Positions 1-8,652 of a stretch of 64,000 nucleotides of DNA are shown piece by piece. The DNA comes from Bacteroidota bacterium. GTDB taxonomy: Bacteria > Bacteroidota > Bacteroidia > UKL13-3. The DNA is taken from the NCBI GenBank assembly GCA_027484685.1, contig JAIXSO010000021.1, positions 1 through 64,000 on the forward strand, written 5' to 3'. Under the pieces are notes generated by a model. That model saw only the letters and a list, made by a program, of their open reading frames with translations. It was not told the origin of the DNA and did no database searches. Position numbers and translations under genes: made by a program. Every line of letters begins with the position of its first letter. Position 1 is the stretch's first letter.

Positions 1-118
1 AAGCCTCAAAACCCAAACGGTTTTGCACCGCCCTATCAATTCCTAAAATCCAAAATGGTTTGATAAGGAGGTTAACTCCCATCATAATGATTAGATTGAG
101 TACAAAGGTTTTTCTCAT
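1..118 (-). CDS. Probable polysaccharide/oligosaccharide flippase, 5' end only
   Basis: Only the first 39 codons are inside the window; the gene continues past the left edge. The peptide starts MRKTFVLNLIIMMGVNLLIK and continues with a PFWILGIDRAVQNR segment. That opening resembles the first membrane helix and following loop of Bacteroidota Wzx/MATE-type lipopolysaccharide flippases, which move lipid-linked sugar units across the inner membrane. The reading frame is open to the edge and begins at an ATG. The family call comes from this short N-terminus alone, so it is moderate. A generic multi-spanning membrane protein is the alternative. Confidence 0.5.
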   Translation of the reverse strand, partial: MRKTFVLNLIIMMGVNLLIKPFWILGIDRAVQNRLGFEA

Positions 119-172
119 TAGCTGCGCAAATATAGATTTATTCAGCAAAAAGAAGTTTGCACGTTATGTTTT

Positions 173-1006
173 CTACAAATTTCCAGACACCCAATTTGAC
201 CAATGGTTATTTGCTTTTAAATTTGGTTGCCATTTAGCAATATTTCTACTAGCTAAAACTTTAGCAATTAGTAAAAATGTTTCTTGTTTGCTTGGAGGTA
301 AATCTTTATTGTAGATGCTAGCATAATGATATTCATTTATAGTGGTTAAGTATGGAATATTTTTAGGAATATTTGCTTTCAATTCCTTTTGTGTGGCATT
401 TAAAACAGCAGGGTTAGTTTCTTGTAAATAGCGAATAAATTCACCTAAACTAATTTTCGAAGTATCGTTACTATCGTTAATTTTTATGCCTAGTTTCTCA
501 TACTTTTTATAATCATTTTCAAACCTAACATTCTTATTTCTTATTTTTATTAACTTATGGGATGTTTGTTTTTTTAATGTAATTTCATCTATAATAGGTA
601 AAAATTTCATATTTGAAATATACTCCAAGTTAGCGATTTTTTCTTTGGTATATTTAATACAATTTCCTACGTAAATTAGTTGAATTTGAGCCTGATTAAG
701 GCGGTTATTGTAACCATTTACTTCAAATATTATTGCCCATCTTTTTGAATCTGCAAATAAATGAATCTTGTTGCCAGCAGTTAGAAAATAACCATGTTCT
801 AAATCTATGAAAAAATTATATAAAACATTACTATCAGTTTTCTTAGGATAAAATTTACCAGCAACACCTAAAAATGATGAATCTAGTTCGCCTAAAATCT
901 CTTTTTCTAATTCCTCATTCATAGCCGTTTTGTTAGTTGACTGAAACGAAAGAATAACGATTGAACTAACAATCAGAAAATTTATTATTAGTTTATTTTT
1001 GGACAT
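173..1006 (-). CDS. Hypothetical exported protein
   Basis: I do not recognise this 277-residue protein. It begins with MSKNK and a hydrophobic stretch (residues 6-21), which reads as a signal peptide or N-terminal anchor, so the product is probably periplasmic or secreted. The rest is soluble, lysine-rich and of mixed alpha/beta composition, without an obvious catalytic motif. It is monocistronic: the flippase fragment lies 54 bases downstream on the same strand and a broken toxin gene lies upstream. Low GC and the absence of a family signature suggest an accessory gene. Confidence 0.6.
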   Translation of the reverse strand: MSKNKLIINFLIVSSIVILSFQSTNKTAMNEELEKEILGELDSSFLGVAGKFYPKKTDSNVLYNFFIDLEHGYFLTAGNKIHLFADSKRWAIIFEVNGYNNRLNQAQIQLIYVGNCIKYTKEKIANLEYISNMKFLPIIDEITLKKQTSHKLIKIRNKNVRFENDYKKYEKLGIKINDSNDTSKISLGEFIRYLQETNPAVLNATQKELKANIPKNIPYLTTINEYHYASIYNKDLPPSKQETFLLIAKVLASRNIAKWQPNLKANNHWSNWVSGNL

Positions 1007-1047
1007 GATTCCTGCGGAGTTATTTATTCGCTAAAAAGTATTTCTAT

Positions 1048-1341
1048 TTATTGCTTGAACCTTTTTAATGGATGGCGTTTTGCATGTATAAAACGTAAAA
1101 TAATTACTTCAAATTCTATTACTTCGAAAATTACGAGATAAGGGAATCTATCTAATTGGGCTTGTTTAAAATTAGCATGCTTACTCTCAAATGCCTTAGG
1201 ATTATTTCGAATAATATTTAGCGTATTTTCCCATTCATCAAGTAAGGAAATACCTAAGCCAGTTTGTCTTTGTTAGTAGTAAAGAACAGATTCATTGACT
1301 TCTTCATAAACCTGTTCTAAGACAATAATTTCAAATTTCAT
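1048..1341 (-). pseudogene. ParE/RelE-type toxin, broken by an in-frame stop
   Basis: Read on the minus strand from the ATG at 1341, the frame gives MKFEIIVLEQVYEEVNES, then VLYY, then TAA at 1273-1275. It resumes as QRQTGLGISLLDEWENTL and ends with FIHAKRHPLKRFKQ before TAA at 1048. This is the usual 97-residue ParE/RelE layout: an N-terminal strand, the YYxxQxxGLG segment and a C-terminal RFxHxxRxP strand. One nonsense codon after YY, where glutamate is common, removes most of the protein. The start overlaps the end of the antitoxin gene by 11 bases, as in intact modules. The toxin is almost certainly inactive unless the stop is read through. Confidence 0.8.
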
Positions 1342-1576
1342 TGCCAATATTTTTCAATATTTTTTCACGAACTTCTTGCATACTATACGTATTGGCTTTG
1401 CCACTTTCGTAAAGTTCTTTTCGCTCATTTAATAGTTGAATTTCATCCTCATTTAACTCGTAAGTTAGACCATTATTATGTTTGTTGATAATTACATAAA
1501 TTGCTTCTAAAAAAGATTTATCATCAATTTCGTTAACAGCTTTGGTTATTTTACTTTTCAAAAGAATTGTATCCAT
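1331..1576 (-). CDS. Antitoxin of a ParE/RelE-type toxin-antitoxin pair
   Basis: This 81-residue acidic protein has the usual antitoxin plan for ParE/RelE modules. Residues 1-30 form a helical N-terminal region (MDTILLKSKITKAVNEIDD). A charged C-terminal tail carrying the LNERKELYESGKANTYSMQE segment would wrap the toxin. It resembles the Bacteroidota addiction-module components that precede RelE/ParE toxins. It lies directly upstream of, and overlaps, the broken toxin, so the two were one operon. With the toxin inactive, this gene is probably a remnant that could still neutralise related toxins. Confidence 0.7.
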   Translation of the reverse strand: MDTILLKSKITKAVNEIDDKSFLEAIYVIINKHNNGLTYELNEDEIQLLNERKELYESGKANTYSMQEVREKILKNIGNEI

Positions 1577-1714
1577 ATGAACACTTATTTTTTATCAAAT
1601 GTAATTGAAAACTAAGACTTATACAAAAATTCAAATAATGCATTCACATCCTCAATTGCGCTCCTTATAAATTATATTATACAGACGGAAAATACAGCGA
1701 TGGCTAAATGATTT

Positions 1715-1969
1715 TTAAATAAATATTTCTTCAAATACTTTTTGAAACTCCTTAGCATCTTTAAATGTTTTTTTTGGAATAATATCAAACCAACTTGTAT
1801 TATCTGTATTTAAACTTAAACCTATTTCGTCTCCAAATATTTGAATCACATAAAACTTATCTTTGATATAGATATCTACCATAACTGCCCCTGAGTCAAA
1901 GTGATGAACATCGTACTTCACATTTTCAATATTTAGTTTATTGATGATATCAGGAACTAATTTTTTCAT
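1715..1969 (-). CDS. Small hypothetical protein
   Basis: This 84-residue protein starts MKKLVPDIINKLNIENVKYD. Alternating hydrophobic strands (VMVDIYIKDKFYVIQIF) and a C-terminal amphipathic helix (FKDAKEFQKVFEEIFI) suggest a small alpha/beta fold, such as those of some immunity or chaperone-like proteins. There is no signal peptide, membrane segment or catalytic signature. It sits alone, 138 bases from the antitoxin gene. I do not recognise the family and assign no function. Confidence 0.5.
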   Translation of the reverse strand: MKKLVPDIINKLNIENVKYDVHHFDSGAVMVDIYIKDKFYVIQIFGDEIGLSLNTDNTSWFDIIPKKTFKDAKEFQKVFEEIFI

Positions 1970-2131
1970 CTTCTTTTATCCGTAGTTGATTTCCTCACCA
2001 ATCCACTTTTTATTTCAAATAAACGAATTATAAATGAATAATATTTATCAAAAATTAGTTAGTAATTTGATTGCTCGAAATAGTTGAGTTGGTTTGTCAA
2101 CCGAATATAAATAACTGTTTGTAAACAAAAA

Positions 2132-2160
2132 AAATCCGTTACAAACTGCAACGGATTTTT
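2132..2160 (-). terminator. Rho-independent terminator of the HtrA gene
   Basis: Nine-base arms AAATCCGTT (2132-2140) and AACGGATTT (2150-2158) enclose a 9-base loop. An A-run on the plus strand gives a U-run on the minus-strand transcript. It lies about 55 bases after the HtrA stop codon. Confidence 0.8.
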
Positions 2161-2213
2161 TCAATATTTAGTTAAAAAATTTTCTAATTTTCTAATCTTT
2201 CAATTTTCTAATT

Positions 2214-3662
2214 CTAATAAACATAAGTACTAAACACCATTCGGCCTCCGTTTGGCATTATTCCTTCCATTACCACTTGGCCTCTTACTTGTTCAAAATC
2301 GGCTATCAGTTCTTCTGGTTTTTCGTATTGTTTTTTGTTTAATGCTATCAAAATAAATCCTTCGCTTAAGCCAATATTGGCAATTTTCCCGTTTCTAATA
2401 TTGTAAATTTTGATACCGTTTTTAATGCCTAATTTGTCCTTTTCTAACTTAGGTAACGCTTGAAAATCGGCACCTAAACTTTCAGAACTAACAGTTCCTT
2501 TTCGTAAAATAGCAGTATTGCCTTCTTTGTTAATTAAAGTAAAGCTAGTTTCAGTTTCTTTTCCACCGCGTAAGTAGGTAAATTTAGCTTTATCGCCCGG
2601 GCGCATATAAGCCAAATACTCATCAAAAATGGCTTTGCTGTCAATTCCTTTATCGTTAATTTTTACTATTACATCACCTGTTCTTATGCCTGCTTTATCT
2701 GCTGGACTTTCTGCCAATACTGAACTTACATATACGCCTAAATTATTGCTGATATTTAATTTTTGTGCCAAACGCGAATCAATATCGGCTATATCCATTC
2801 CAGTATAACCACGTTGCACTTCTTTAAAATCAATCAAATCTTTGATAATTTTTGAAACAATATTAGCAGGAATAGCAAATCCGTAACCAATATAACTACC
2901 TGTTTGACTAGAAATAGCAGTATTAATTCCAACCAATCGGCCTTCTAAATCAACCAAAGCACCGCCACTATTTCCAGGGTTAATAGCTGCATCGGTTTGA
3001 ATAAACGATTCAATTGGAAATTGATTATTTACAATATTGATATTGCGGCCTTTTGCACTTACAATTCCCGCAGTAACAGTTGAGGTAAGGTTAAACGGAT
3101 TTCCTACTGCTAACACCCATTCGCCAATTTGAACATTATCGCTATTGCCAAATACTATATGTGGCAATTGTTTGGCTTCAATTTTTAAAACGGCAATATC
3201 TGTTGATGGATCGCTACCAATCAACTTAGCTTGGTACGATTGTTTTTTATTGTTTAAAATAACCTCAATGGTATTGGCATCTTTAATTACATGGTAATTG
3301 GTAACTATATAACCATTTTCAGAAACAATAACACCACTGCCCGAACTTGCTACAGGCCCACGTTGACCAAAAAAATCGAAGCTGTTAAAAAAATCGAAAC
3401 TTGGGTCAATATAATTACGTTGGTTGCTTAAAGTTTTTATAAAAACCACACTTGGTGTGCTGCTAGCCGAAGCTTTAATAAAATCGGTATTGTTAATTGC
3501 TGCACCTTTGTAATTTACTGATTCTACATTGTTGCTATTTGATGAACTTCGTTCAGTAAAATCTTGAACCAATACAGTAGGGGAGTGCATTTTATAAAAT
3601 ACATACGAACCTACAATTCCACTAAAAAAACTAATTGCTACAAATGCTACTTTTTTTAACAT
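2214..3662 (-). CDS. HtrA/DegQ-like periplasmic serine protease
   Basis: This 482-residue protein is a trypsin-like HtrA (DegP/DegQ) protease of envelope protein quality control. An N-terminal hydrophobic helix (residues 4-23) anchors or exports it. The catalytic triad is visible as His124 in TNYHVI, Asp155 in STDIAVLK and Ser232 in NPGNSGGAL. A PDZ domain follows at about 285-375 (GVYVSSVLAESPADKAGI), and a weaker second PDZ-like region runs to the end. The length is usual for the family. It is probably cotranscribed with the DUF1573 gene, which ends 18 bases upstream, so the pair may be one envelope stress operon. Confidence 0.93.
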   Translation of the reverse strand: MLKKVAFVAISFFSGIVGSYVFYKMHSPTVLVQDFTERSSSNSNNVESVNYKGAAINNTDFIKASASSTPSVVFIKTLSNQRNYIDPSFDFFNSFDFFGQRGPVASSGSGVIVSENGYIVTNYHVIKDANTIEVILNNKKQSYQAKLIGSDPSTDIAVLKIEAKQLPHIVFGNSDNVQIGEWVLAVGNPFNLTSTVTAGIVSAKGRNINIVNNQFPIESFIQTDAAINPGNSGGALVDLEGRLVGINTAISSQTGSYIGYGFAIPANIVSKIIKDLIDFKEVQRGYTGMDIADIDSRLAQKLNISNNLGVYVSSVLAESPADKAGIRTGDVIVKINDKGIDSKAIFDEYLAYMRPGDKAKFTYLRGGKETETSFTLINKEGNTAILRKGTVSSESLGADFQALPKLEKDKLGIKNGIKIYNIRNGKIANIGLSEGFILIALNKKQYEKPEELIADFEQVRGQVVMEGIMPNGGRMVFSTYVY

Positions 3663-3680
3663 AATTATTTATCAATTTTT

Positions 3681-4811
3681 TTATCTCACAATGTTTGCTC
3701 TTATGGTAACGTTTAGTTCAGAATTATTAGGGTCGTTGCTAATTATTTTTATGCCTCTAATATCTAACCCTACCACGTTAAACGAAGTGTAATCAACGTT
3801 TAATTTTGCTTTTTTGCGCGGTTTAATAACCATGGTTTCCATTTCTACATTTACACAATTGCACGAAGGTTTAACTTTTCTAATAATTAAGTCAGTTTTA
3901 CCTTTATTGGTAATTATAAAATTAGTTACTGCGCTATCCTTATGGCCAATATCGCCAAAATCGTGCAAAACTTTATCAATGGTAATTTTTGGCGCTTTTT
4001 TAAGTTCTTTTGGCGTTAAATGTGAAAAATCTTCACGTACAGTAGCATTTACATAAATTAACTTAACGGGCAAAGAATCATCATTGGTGTAAATTTTTAT
4101 TTCTTGGCTAAAGTCTCCCAAATCGCCTTTATGGCGAGGCCAATATTTTATTTGTAAATCTAAATCAGTGTTAGGACGCATTTCATATTCTTGTCCTGTA
4201 ACTATAATGTTTGGTGGAGTTTCAATACGCTTAATTTGAATTTTTTTATTGCTTAAATTATACATTTTCAATAATGTGCTATCAGCATTTGAGCCATAAA
4301 CATTAAATTTAAATGTATTATTATTCACTGCTAAATAACCATATTGGTAAGTATAAGTTGAACCAAATTGATATTTAGATGGAGCAATGGTTCCTTTTAC
4401 AAATATTTGAACCTGTTCTCTTTCAGCATTCGTAAAAATGGTAATTGCTTTTCTAAATCCACCTGGGCGACCCATTGGGTTATACACCGCTTTTATATTA
4501 CCAACTGCACCCGGTGCTATTGGCTGCATGGTCCATTCTGTTCTAGTACAACCACATTCTGGCTGCACATCTTTTATTATTAATGGAATATTACCAGTGT
4601 TTTTTATTGGGAAATCGTGAATTAATAACCCGCCATTTTCATTCATTACGCCAAAGTCGTATTCCTTTTCTTCAAGTACGTATTTGGCAAATTTATCTAT
4701 TACCACTTCCTCTTCGGTAACTGCTTTTTGTTTTTTTGTTTTACTTTTTTGCGCTTTAGCTATATTTATTGATAAAGCCATACAAAGTGAAAATATAATT
4801 ATTCTATTCAT
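3681..4811 (-). CDS. Secreted protein with two DUF1573 domains
   Basis: This 376-residue exported protein has a signal peptide at residues 1-20 (ending NIAKAQ). Two DUF1573 modules, immunoglobulin-like folds common in Bacteroidota, lie at about 45-140 (EKEYDFGVMNENG...PECGCTRTEW) and 280-375 (KVLHDFGDIGHKD...KPSCNCVNVE). Both carry the conserved C-x-C pair after a proline. A non-canonical beta-rich stretch of about 130 residues lies between them. The cellular role of the family is unknown; such proteins are usually found at the cell surface. It directly precedes the HtrA gene. Confidence 0.85.
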   Translation of the reverse strand: MNRIIIFSLCMALSINIAKAQKSKTKKQKAVTEEEVVIDKFAKYVLEEKEYDFGVMNENGGLLIHDFPIKNTGNIPLIIKDVQPECGCTRTEWTMQPIAPGAVGNIKAVYNPMGRPGGFRKAITIFTNAEREQVQIFVKGTIAPSKYQFGSTYTYQYGYLAVNNNTFKFNVYGSNADSTLLKMYNLSNKKIQIKRIETPPNIIVTGQEYEMRPNTDLDLQIKYWPRHKGDLGDFSQEIKIYTNDDSLPVKLIYVNATVREDFSHLTPKELKKAPKITIDKVLHDFGDIGHKDSAVTNFIITNKGKTDLIIRKVKPSCNCVNVEMETMVIKPRKKAKLNVDYTSFNVVGLDIRGIKIISNDPNNSELNVTIRANIVR

Positions 4812-4914
4812 GATAAGTTGTTATTCGTTTGGTATTTTGACTGTATTTTTAACCTTTAAGTTGCTTATAAATATTATTTATTACAAAGGTTTCATTACTA
4901 GAAAATTAACAATG

Positions 4915-5709
4915 CTATTTTGATGTTATTTCAAAATTATCATCATCTAACCATACTGGAAATGCTTTTCGGTAAGTTTTTAGTTCGGGCAAATGTATGG
5001 TAAAAGTGGTTTCAAACTCTTCGTGAGTTAATTCATTTAATAATTTTCCTTGTGGGTTGTATAATGCTGATTGTCCGTTATAGTTTACTTGGTTTCCATC
5101 TTCGCCAACTCTGTTTACAGTGGCTATATAGCATTGGTTTTCAATGGCTCTAGCTTGGTTAAGCACTTGCCAATGAGTAATGCGTTTTTCAGGCCAACTT
5201 GCTACCACTAGCATTAAATCGTAGTCAAACGTTTCGGTACGTTTAAGCCAAATAGGAAACCTCAAATCGTAACATACAAATGGGGCTATTTTCCAACCTT
5301 TAAAATCAATTACAATTCTGCTAGTTCCAGCTGTATAATGTTTGTTCTCTTCACCCATTCTAAATAAATGAGCTTTATCGTAAAACTGAACATTTCCGTT
5401 AGGTTCCACAAATAAAAATCTATTATAGAATTGGTTATTTTCACTAATAATGAGGCTACCACAAACAGCAGCATTTTTAACCAAAGCCACTTCCTTCATC
5501 CAATTTACAGTAAAACCATCCATTGGTTCGGCTAGTTTGGCACTATTCATGGTAAAACCAGTAGAAAACATTTCAGGCAACACAATTAAGTCAGTTGGCT
5601 CTGAAATTTCGAAAATTCTATTGGTAAATTGTTGAATATTGGTTCGTTTGTCTTCCCAAAAAAGATTGCTTTGAATAAGTGTAATTCTTAACGAGTCGGC
5701 TGTAGACAT
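4915..5709 (-). CDS. Omega-amidase (nitrilase superfamily, YafV-like)
   Basis: This 264-residue cytoplasmic nitrilase-superfamily hydrolase has all three catalytic residues: Glu46 in VLPEMFSTGF, Lys112 in YDKAHLFRMGE and Cys146 in PFVCYDLRFPIW. The CYDLRFP context is typical of omega-amidases, which hydrolyse alpha-ketoglutaramate and alpha-ketosuccinamate to the oxo-diacid and ammonia. The aminotransferase gene lies 24 bases upstream on the same strand. This fits the known coupling of a glutamine/methionine transaminase with an omega-amidase, which makes transamination irreversible. Substrate choice is inferred from family and neighbour. Confidence 0.88.
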   Translation of the reverse strand: MSTADSLRITLIQSNLFWEDKRTNIQQFTNRIFEISEPTDLIVLPEMFSTGFTMNSAKLAEPMDGFTVNWMKEVALVKNAAVCGSLIISENNQFYNRFLFVEPNGNVQFYDKAHLFRMGEENKHYTAGTSRIVIDFKGWKIAPFVCYDLRFPIWLKRTETFDYDLMLVVASWPEKRITHWQVLNQARAIENQCYIATVNRVGEDGNQVNYNGQSALYNPQGKLLNELTHEEFETTFTIHLPELKTYRKAFPVWLDDDNFEITSK

Positions 5710-5733
5710 TTTGGGTTATTTTAAATGGTTAAC

Positions 5734-6888
5734 TTATATTTTCATCAGTTTTTCTGCTGCTTTTTCAAGTGTTTCGTTTTGCTTTGCAAAACAAAAACGC
5801 AGCAATTGATTATCAATTTGTTTATGGTAAAATACCGATACTGGAATACTTGCAATTTTATGTTCTTTGGTTAATCTTACCGCAAAATCAGTGTCTTTTT
5901 CTTGTGTAATTTTTCCATAATTCAATAATTGAAAATAACTTCCTTGGCAAGGCATTAATTTAAAGTTGGAGCCTTTAATTAATTTTCTAAAATAATCGCG
6001 TTTTTCTTGATAAAAATCCGATAATTCAAGGTAAACACTCTTTTCGTCAAAAAAATCAGCCATAGCATATTGAATGGGGGTATTGGTGCTAAATGCCATA
6101 AACTGGTGCACTTTTCGCAACTCTACAGTTAAATTGGCTGGTGCTAAAATATAGCCCATTTTCCAACCTGTGGTACTGTATGTTTTTCCAAACGATGAAA
6201 TGATAAAACTACGTTCAGCCAAAGCTGGGAAACGAGCCACACTTTGATGTTCTACTTTGTCAAAAACCATGTGTTCATATACTTCATCGCTACAAACAAT
6301 TACATCAGTTCCTTTAACTATTTTTTCTAATTTTTGTAAATCTTGAGCACTTAAAATACTGCCAGTTGGGTTGTGTGGCGTATTTATCAAAATCATTTTT
6401 GTTTTAAAATTAATCAGCTTTTTTACTTCGTTCCAATCAATTTTAAACTCAGGTAATTTTAACTCCACAAAAATGGCCCGGCCACCATTTAATTCAATAG
6501 AAGGGACATAACTATCGTAACAAGGTTCAATAACTATTACTTCATCGCCTTCTCTTACCATAGCGCTCATTACAGCGTAAATGCCATGTGTGGCACCAGG
6601 AATAATGGTTATTTCTGTATTTGGGTCGTATTGAGCTGAATATAATTCGTAGGTTTTTTGAGCAATTTTTTCACGCAAGCTAAGTAAGCCGGGCATGGGT
6701 GCATATTGGTTCATACCTGCTTTCATGTATTTATTTACTAGCTCAATTAACTTTGGCGAAACAGCAAAGTCAGGAAAACCTTGAGCTAAATTAATAGCTT
6801 GGTTTTCGTTGGCTAGTGCTGTCATAACAGCAAAAATACTTGTATTGGCTTTAGGGAGTTTTGATTTTATAGAACCATTAAATTGCAT
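5734..6888 (-). CDS. PLP-dependent aminotransferase, YbdL-like (methionine/glutamine)
   Basis: This 384-residue fold-type I class I/II aminotransferase resembles YbdL and kynurenine/glutamine transaminase K. Features seen are NLAQGFPDF near residue 35, a substrate loop YAPMPGLLSLREKIA, NTPHNPTG at 169-176, CSDEVYEHMVFD at 199-210, and the PLP-binding Lys235 in SSFGKTYSTTGWK. Such enzymes transaminate methionine and aromatic amino acids, with 2-oxo acids as acceptors. It is the first gene of a two-gene operon with the omega-amidase. The likely role is methionine salvage: 4-methylthio-2-oxobutyrate is converted to methionine with glutamine as donor. Confidence 0.9.
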   Translation of the reverse strand: MQFNGSIKSKLPKANTSIFAVMTALANENQAINLAQGFPDFAVSPKLIELVNKYMKAGMNQYAPMPGLLSLREKIAQKTYELYSAQYDPNTEITIIPGATHGIYAVMSAMVREGDEVIVIEPCYDSYVPSIELNGGRAIFVELKLPEFKIDWNEVKKLINFKTKMILINTPHNPTGSILSAQDLQKLEKIVKGTDVIVCSDEVYEHMVFDKVEHQSVARFPALAERSFIISSFGKTYSTTGWKMGYILAPANLTVELRKVHQFMAFSTNTPIQYAMADFFDEKSVYLELSDFYQEKRDYFRKLIKGSNFKLMPCQGSYFQLLNYGKITQEKDTDFAVRLTKEHKIASIPVSVFYHKQIDNQLLRFCFAKQNETLEKAAEKLMKI

Positions 6889-6972
6889 AGTGCAATATGC
6901 AAATATTGCTTTTATATCTCCAAACCTTTAAAAATATTGTGAATAAATTATTAATAAGGTACTTTAACAGTA

Positions 6973-8436
6973 CTATTTAAGTTTTTCATAATCAGCTAAT
7001 ATTATTTCTATTTGTTTATTAAGGGAGTCTATTTCAAATTTGTAATCATTGGTTTCTTCGTTTATTTGTTTGAATAAAAGTTGATTTAACTTTAATCTTA
7101 AATTACTGTAGTTTTTTAAAGGTTCTATTTTATTTTTTATTTCTGAAGGTAAGTCAAGTTTTTCAAGATCATTAATTATATTAACATTTTCTTTCCAACT
7201 ATAAATTCCTTTGTATTCAATAGCATTAAGAATCTGTTGCTTTGAGGCATTAGGATCAATTTTATAAATACCAAGCGATACTTCTTCTCTTTCTCCAAAT
7301 TCTTTCATTTTGCTCAAATAAATTCCAATATTGTTAGGAATAGAAATATAAACTAAGCTGGTTATTATTGCAGTAGTAACGGCTACCAAGCCAATTATTA
7401 AATGCTTTAATTTTAAATCGTTAATATTTCGTAAACTAGGTAAAAATGCATAACCTATTGCCATACCACTAATTAATCCTCCAATATGAGCAGCATTATC
7501 AACATTACCTTTTATTCCATTTAATAAATTATATCCTACAAAAATGCCAATACTGCTTAAAAAAACTTTACGAGCTGATTGCTCAATGTAATTAGTAGTT
7601 AGCAAAGCTAAAAATACACCATACATTCCAAAAATAGCACCCGAAGCACCTGCTCCAACAGAATTATCGTGCCACCATAAACTTATTAAACTAGCAAGTA
7701 ATCCTGAAAGCAAATAAGCTGATAAAAAGTGCATTTTACCTAAAATAGGTTCTAATAATAAACCAATATAAATCAGAGCGTACATGTTCATAAGTAAATG
7801 GAAAATACCTATGTGAATAAAACAGCTCGAAACCATACGCCACCATTCTCCATTTAAAGTAATTGCTTTATAATTGGCTCCCCAAGGTAATAAACTGTCT
7901 CCACTTGGTTCAAATAAATCAACCCCATTAAAAACCATTACTAAAAAGTATAATACATTTAAATAAATGATTATTGGTGTAATAAAATAACCTTTGCTTG
8001 GTTTTAAAATGGATAGAATTGAATTAAAGTTATTAGATTCAATAACTTTTGTATCTAATTTATTTTCAGTGCTTTGGGATAGTGCTTCATTGAAAAGTTT
8101 AATTTTCTCAATTATTTCACCTTCCGATAAGTTGTTTTTTAATTGTTCAAATTGGGTTATAAATAAGTTGATATTGTTCTTGTTTTTGCCAAAGTCTATA
8201 ATTTGATTTCCTGTGCATTCGCTTTTTAGTAATACTTTATTCTTTTCAACTTGTATAGTAACTTTTTCGCTCCATGAGTACAATGAAAATGAGGTGTAGG
8301 CAGATATTTCACTTGTAGTTACTTCACTAATTTGCCAATTTAAATTAGTAACTGTATTTAAAGCAATTGCTAAAAAAGTTTCAGTATTTAAATCTGTCAA
8401 TTCAAGTTCTTTTTTGTGTTTAGCTGTTATTCCCAA
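6973..8436 (-). CDS. Rhomboid-family intramembrane serine protease with long flanking domains
   Basis: This 487-residue integral membrane protein has a rhomboid core at about residues 150-365. The catalytic Ser265 lies in GAGASGAIFG and His317 in NAAHIGGLISG, and the HIGIFHLLMNMYAL segment (208-221) supplies the oxyanion-site His and Asn. The soluble N-terminal region of about 145 residues looks alpha/beta, and about 120 charged, helical residues follow the last membrane segment. Both extensions are longer than in minimal bacterial rhomboids. Family members cleave membrane proteins within their transmembrane segments; the substrate is not known here. It is monocistronic. Confidence 0.9.
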   Translation of the reverse strand: MGITAKHKKELELTDLNTETFLAIALNTVTNLNWQISEVTTSEISAYTSFSLYSWSEKVTIQVEKNKVLLKSECTGNQIIDFGKNKNNINLFITQFEQLKNNLSEGEIIEKIKLFNEALSQSTENKLDTKVIESNNFNSILSILKPSKGYFITPIIIYLNVLYFLVMVFNGVDLFEPSGDSLLPWGANYKAITLNGEWWRMVSSCFIHIGIFHLLMNMYALIYIGLLLEPILGKMHFLSAYLLSGLLASLISLWWHDNSVGAGASGAIFGMYGVFLALLTTNYIEQSARKVFLSSIGIFVGYNLLNGIKGNVDNAAHIGGLISGMAIGYAFLPSLRNINDLKLKHLIIGLVAVTTAIITSLVYISIPNNIGIYLSKMKEFGEREEVSLGIYKIDPNASKQQILNAIEYKGIYSWKENVNIINDLEKLDLPSEIKNKIEPLKNYSNLRLKLNQLLFKQINEETNDYKFEIDSLNKQIEIILADYEKLK

Positions 8437-8652
8437 TGTTTTTATGTTAAGGTTAGGTGGTAAAAGTATAAATAATTATTAAAATATAATATTGGTTTTT
8501 GAAAAATGTAAACTTAAATAATGTAAAATTATTTGATTAATTAGCAACTAAAGACTGTTTTAAATTATCATGCAACAAATTTGAATAAAATATTACACGT
8601 TTTAATAACATTGGTATAATTTTGGCAAGTTTAAAAATTTTATAAATTAAAA

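Noticed and set aside
60-314. 84-residue plus-strand frame
   Set aside because: It overlaps the flippase 5' end and the 3' end of the hypothetical exported gene in the opposite direction; composition is not coding-like.
1640-1710. Short plus-strand frame ending YYTDGKYSDG
   Set aside because: Only about 20 codons, no start codon, and no other support; could be a gene remnant but cannot be shown.
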